Assembly: GCF_034521165.1 (NCBI RefSeq)
Contig: NZ_JAXHMV010000008.1
Location: 62,001-126,000, forward strand
Length of the DNA: 64,000 nucleotides
Direction: 5' to 3'
Source: Thiohalophilus sp.
GTDB lineage: Bacteria; Pseudomonadota; Gammaproteobacteria; UBA6429; Thiohalophilaceae
How positions within the stretch are numbered: the first letter of the stretch is position 1; the number at the start of each line of letters is the position of its first letter. The translations under genes were made by a program, and so were the position numbers. Shown one piece after another: positions 61,704 through 64,000 of this stretch. Below the pieces are notes generated by a model that searched no databases, was not told the origin of the DNA, and worked only from the letters and a program-made list of their open reading frames with translations.

Positions 61704-62387
61704 ATGGCCGCAACCGTATCCGAACCGCAAGAGAACAGCCTGGTCATTCGCAAGCAGGCCATTATGGTGGGGCTCAGCCCCTTCATGGCGCTGGAAGCCT
61801 GTCGCGAGGCGGCCGATAACTGGGAACAGCATTTCAGCCGGGCGCCCCGCTTTGCGATCCAGCAATTTATCAAGCAACTGATTACACCGGACAATCCGCT
61901 GTGGCCGTATCGCAAGGAGATGGTCCTCAATGTCACCAAGGTGATGGCCCTGCTGCCGCGCGAAATTGAAGGGCAGTATGCGACCTTGTTTCAGGGAGAC
62001 CTGGATGATCCCGGTGTGCGGGAGGGGGCCGATCAGGATCCGGCCCAGCCGGTGTTCGAACAGCTCTATCAAAGCCTGCTGTCGCGACTGGAGACGGAGG
62101 ACTATCCGACGGCGTTGCGCCTGCGCAAGTTTTTACGCGAGAGGATGTTACAAGGTGGAACGTTCAGTACGGAAACCCGGCGCCTGAACAGCTGGTTGCT
62201 GGGCATCGAGGCAACGCTGGCGGTCAACCTGCGGCGCGAGCAGATGCGGAGGATAGTGCATCAGGCGTGGCTGGGCTGTTGCGAATACCTGGGGCCGGTG
62301 ACGGCGGATCGGATTCTGGGTCAGGCGGTCGCCGAAGTGGAACAAAAAACCCGCGGCGAGGCGATCTCACCGCGGGTTTTATTGTAG
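61704..62387 (+). CDS. Protein co-transcribed with amtB, function unknown
   Basis: The 227-residue protein is helical and soluble, starting MAATVSEPQENSLVIRKQAI. It has a hydrophobic MVGLSPFMALEACREAADNW segment and Arg-rich regions (LRLRKFLRERMLQGG). No family was recognised. It starts 16 bases past amtB behind GGGAGAG, so it is expressed from the sigma-54 promoter and may act in nitrogen response. Its last codons lie in the terminator hairpin. Confidence 0.7.
   Translation: MAATVSEPQENSLVIRKQAIMVGLSPFMALEACREAADNWEQHFSRAPRFAIQQFIKQLITPDNPLWPYRKEMVLNVTKVMALLPREIEGQYATLFQGDLDDPGVREGADQDPAQPVFEQLYQSLLSRLETEDYPTALRLRKFLRERMLQGGTFSTETRRLNSWLLGIEATLAVNLRREQMRRIVHQAWLGCCEYLGPVTADRILGQAVAEVEQKTRGEAISPRVLL
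62346..62380. terminator. Bidirectional terminator between the amtB operon and fbp
   Basis: AAAACCCGCGG and CCGCGGGTTTT are complementary across a 13-base loop. The stem is AT-flanked so T runs follow on both strands. It serves two converging genes and overlaps the 3' end of the plus-strand gene. Confidence 0.85.
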
Positions 62388-62405
62388 TCAGCCAGTTGTC
62401 CCGGT

Positions 62406-63440
62406 TCAGGCGGCGGCGTTGGTGTCGTGTTCCTTGTGGTATTGCACGACCCGCTCGACTTCCTGCTTTGAACCGAGGATCACCGGGACCCGCTGATGTA
62501 GCTCGCTCGGTTGCAGCTCCATGATCCGCTCGCGGCCGGTGGAGCTCATACCGCCGGCCTGTTCCACGATGAACGACATGGGGTTGGCTTCGTACATCAG
62601 GCGCAGTTTGCCGGTTCCGCCGCTGGCTTTCATCTTCTCGTCCATCGGATAGAGGAAAATGCCGCCACGGGTCAGGATGCGGTGAACCTCGGCGACCATG
62701 GAGGCGACCCAGCGCATGTTGAAGTCCTTGTCGCGATCGCCGGTGGTGCCGGAGAGGCATTCGTCCACATAATGTTTGACCGGCGGTTCCCAGAAACGCA
62801 TGTTGGAGGTGTTGATGGCGAATTCTTTGGTGTCGGCGGGGATGGTCATATTCGGATGGGTGAGGATGAACTCCCCGATATTCTGATCCAGGGTAAAGCC
62901 GTTCACGCCGTTGCCGGTGGTCAGTACCATCATGGTCGACGGGCCATACAGGGCGTAACCGGCACAGATCTGCTCGGTACCGGCCTGCAGGAAATCCCCG
63001 GCGCTCGGATCCTGGCAATCGCCCTTGCAGCGCAGGATGGAGAAGATGGTCCCGACCGAGACGTTCACATCGATATTCGAGGAACCGTCCAGCGGATCAA
63101 AAGTGAGTAAGTACTTACCACGAGGGTACTGCTGGGGAATATGGTAAATCTCTTCCATTTCCTCGGAGGCCATGGCGGCCAGGTGGCCCGACCACTCGTT
63201 GGTTTTGAGGAATACGTCGTTGGAGATCACATCCAGTTTTTTCTGATCCTCGCCCTGCACGTTTTCCGTGCCGGCCTGGCCGAGCACATCGACCAGCGCG
63301 CCGTGGTTAACCAGGTTGGAGATCTCCTTGCAGGCGGTCACGACATCGTTCAACAGGGAGGTGAAATCACCGGTCGCGCCCTCGATGCGGCGCTGTTCCT
63401 CGATGATGAACTGGGTAATGGTGATTCTTCCGTCTCGCAT
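62406..63440 (-). CDS. fbp: Fructose-1,6-bisphosphatase class I
   Basis: The 344-residue enzyme hydrolyses fructose 1,6-bisphosphate in gluconeogenesis and the Calvin cycle. FDPLDGSSNIDVNVSVGTIF is the metal-binding signature, with EMEEIYHIPQQYPRGKYLLT before it and YPMDEKMKASGGTGKLRLMY later. The start at 63440 has GAGG before it; an upstream open frame is not used. Confidence 0.95.
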   Translation of the reverse strand: MRDGRITITQFIIEEQRRIEGATGDFTSLLNDVVTACKEISNLVNHGALVDVLGQAGTENVQGEDQKKLDVISNDVFLKTNEWSGHLAAMASEEMEEIYHIPQQYPRGKYLLTFDPLDGSSNIDVNVSVGTIFSILRCKGDCQDPSAGDFLQAGTEQICAGYALYGPSTMMVLTTGNGVNGFTLDQNIGEFILTHPNMTIPADTKEFAINTSNMRFWEPPVKHYVDECLSGTTGDRDKDFNMRWVASMVAEVHRILTRGGIFLYPMDEKMKASGGTGKLRLMYEANPMSFIVEQAGGMSSTGRERIMELQPSELHQRVPVILGSKQEVERVVQYHKEHDTNAAA

Positions 63441-63581
63441 GCTAGCCTCGATAAATTCGGTTGTCTGTTCGGTCCGGCCCCGGCGCGGAGGGATATCCGC
63501 TGCCAGGGTAAAAGATAAGTATATCAATATTAACCGATATACTGAACCGCCAGGAAGTGGGGCGATAGCATGAGCTTATTT

Positions 63582-64000
63582 TTAATGAGGATTTTGGGTG
63601 CTTGAATCAACCGGAGCAAGGCGCGCCATCTCACCTTCAATAAAGGTTTTGGCTTCGGTCAAAATCTGTTCAGCCGATTTGCCTTCGCTGTCGATGGGCG
63701 GGCCAATGACCATGCGAATGGTACCGGGCCGTTTGAGAAACTGCCCCTTGGCCCAGAAGTAACCGGCGTTGTGGGCAACGGGTACAACCGGATAACCGGA
63801 CTCGGCGGCGAATACCGCGCCGCCGATCTTGTAGCGGCCCTGGGTGCCGGGACGTATCCGGGTGCCTTCGGGAAAAATGACGACCCACAGTCCGCGCTTG
63901 AGGCGTTCGCTGCCCTGTTCGATGATCTGGCGAATGGCATTGCGTCCGGCCGAACGGTTAATCGCAATCGGATCCATGCACGACAGGCCCCAGCCGAAAA
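63582..64000 (-). CDS. plsC: Lysophospholipid acyltransferase PlsC-type (5' end outside window)
   Basis: The C-terminal 139 residues of an acylglycerophosphate acyltransferase are visible, starting before the window's end. VVIFPEGTRIRPGTQGRYKIGG (the FPEGTR block) and YPVVPVAHNAGYFW (the VPV block) match the family; the HxxxxD block lies outside. It makes phosphatidate from lysophosphatidate. Confidence 0.88.
   Translation of the reverse strand, partial: FGWGLSCMDPIAINRSAGRNAIRQIIEQGSERLKRGLWVVIFPEGTRIRPGTQGRYKIGGAVFAAESGYPVVPVAHNAGYFWAKGQFLKRPGTIRMVIGPPIDSEGKSAEQILTEAKTFIEGEMARLAPVDSSTQNPH

Noticed and set aside
1..64000. tRNA, rRNA or other structured RNA genes
   Set aside because: No cloverleaf-type or ribosomal sequences were recognised by eye; a covariance search would be needed to exclude small RNAs.

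Overview
The window looks like a GC-rich gammaproteobacterial chromosome segment that carries the replication origin neighbourhood. The rpmH-rnpA-yidD-yidC-mnmE block runs leftward and dnaA-dnaN-recF-gyrB runs rightward from about 52.6-54.4 kb, with DnaA boxes and two parS-type palindromes. Gene content (PPi-type phosphofructokinase with class I fructose bisphosphatase, ubiD/ubiE/ubiJ, Mg-type hemB, SrkA, PrlC, lexA with a Y-family polymerase) resembles the purple-sulfur/sulfur-oxidiser side of the Gammaproteobacteria. That placement is an inference from family resemblance, not a phylogeny.

Layout: 0-1.5 kb, a partial pyruvate-kinase-like gene, a Fur-controlled bfd and a ruined bacterioferritin gene split by a 150-bp repeat. 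1.5-6.2 kb, a Fur-boxed ferric-iron ABC operon led by an unknown periplasmic protein. 6.5-11.1 kb, small proteins and an ECF sigma/anti-sigma/secreted-protein cluster followed by a TPR beta-barrel outer-membrane protein. 11.2-13.2 kb, lexA-polY with an unusual nested operator. 13.3-19 kb, a channel-like protein, the TgpA/DUF58/MoxR trio and a zinc lipoprotein. 19.5-28.6 kb, PPi-PFK, ubiE-RDD-ubiJ, hslVU, an isolated FkbM gene next to a transporter remnant, mlaC and hemB. 28.6-35 kb, a phosphate block (PhoU-like/PiT, ppk1, ppx) with two Pho boxes. 35-48.7 kb, housekeeping genes (aroE, gor, prlC, xthA, ubiD) mixed with small unknowns. 48.7-59 kb, the origin block. 59-64 kb, a PAS/Cys-cluster protein, amtB with a sigma-54 promoter, an unknown protein, fbp and a partial plsC.

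The intergenic regions are unusually rich in dispersed inverted repeats. At least six sequence families occur, several more than once, sometimes clustered (32.9-33.3 kb) or inside genes (bfr remnant, end of the DUF2784 gene). No tRNA, rRNA, CRISPR array, transposase or prophage gene was recognised.

The genes fall into visible regulons: iron (two Fur boxes), phosphate (two Pho boxes, with ppk1 possibly leaderless), nitrogen (sigma-54 amtB) and DNA damage (lexA autoregulation). The least understood parts are the iron-operon periplasmic protein, the ECF-sigma cluster, the PAS-CxxC protein and the gene after amtB.
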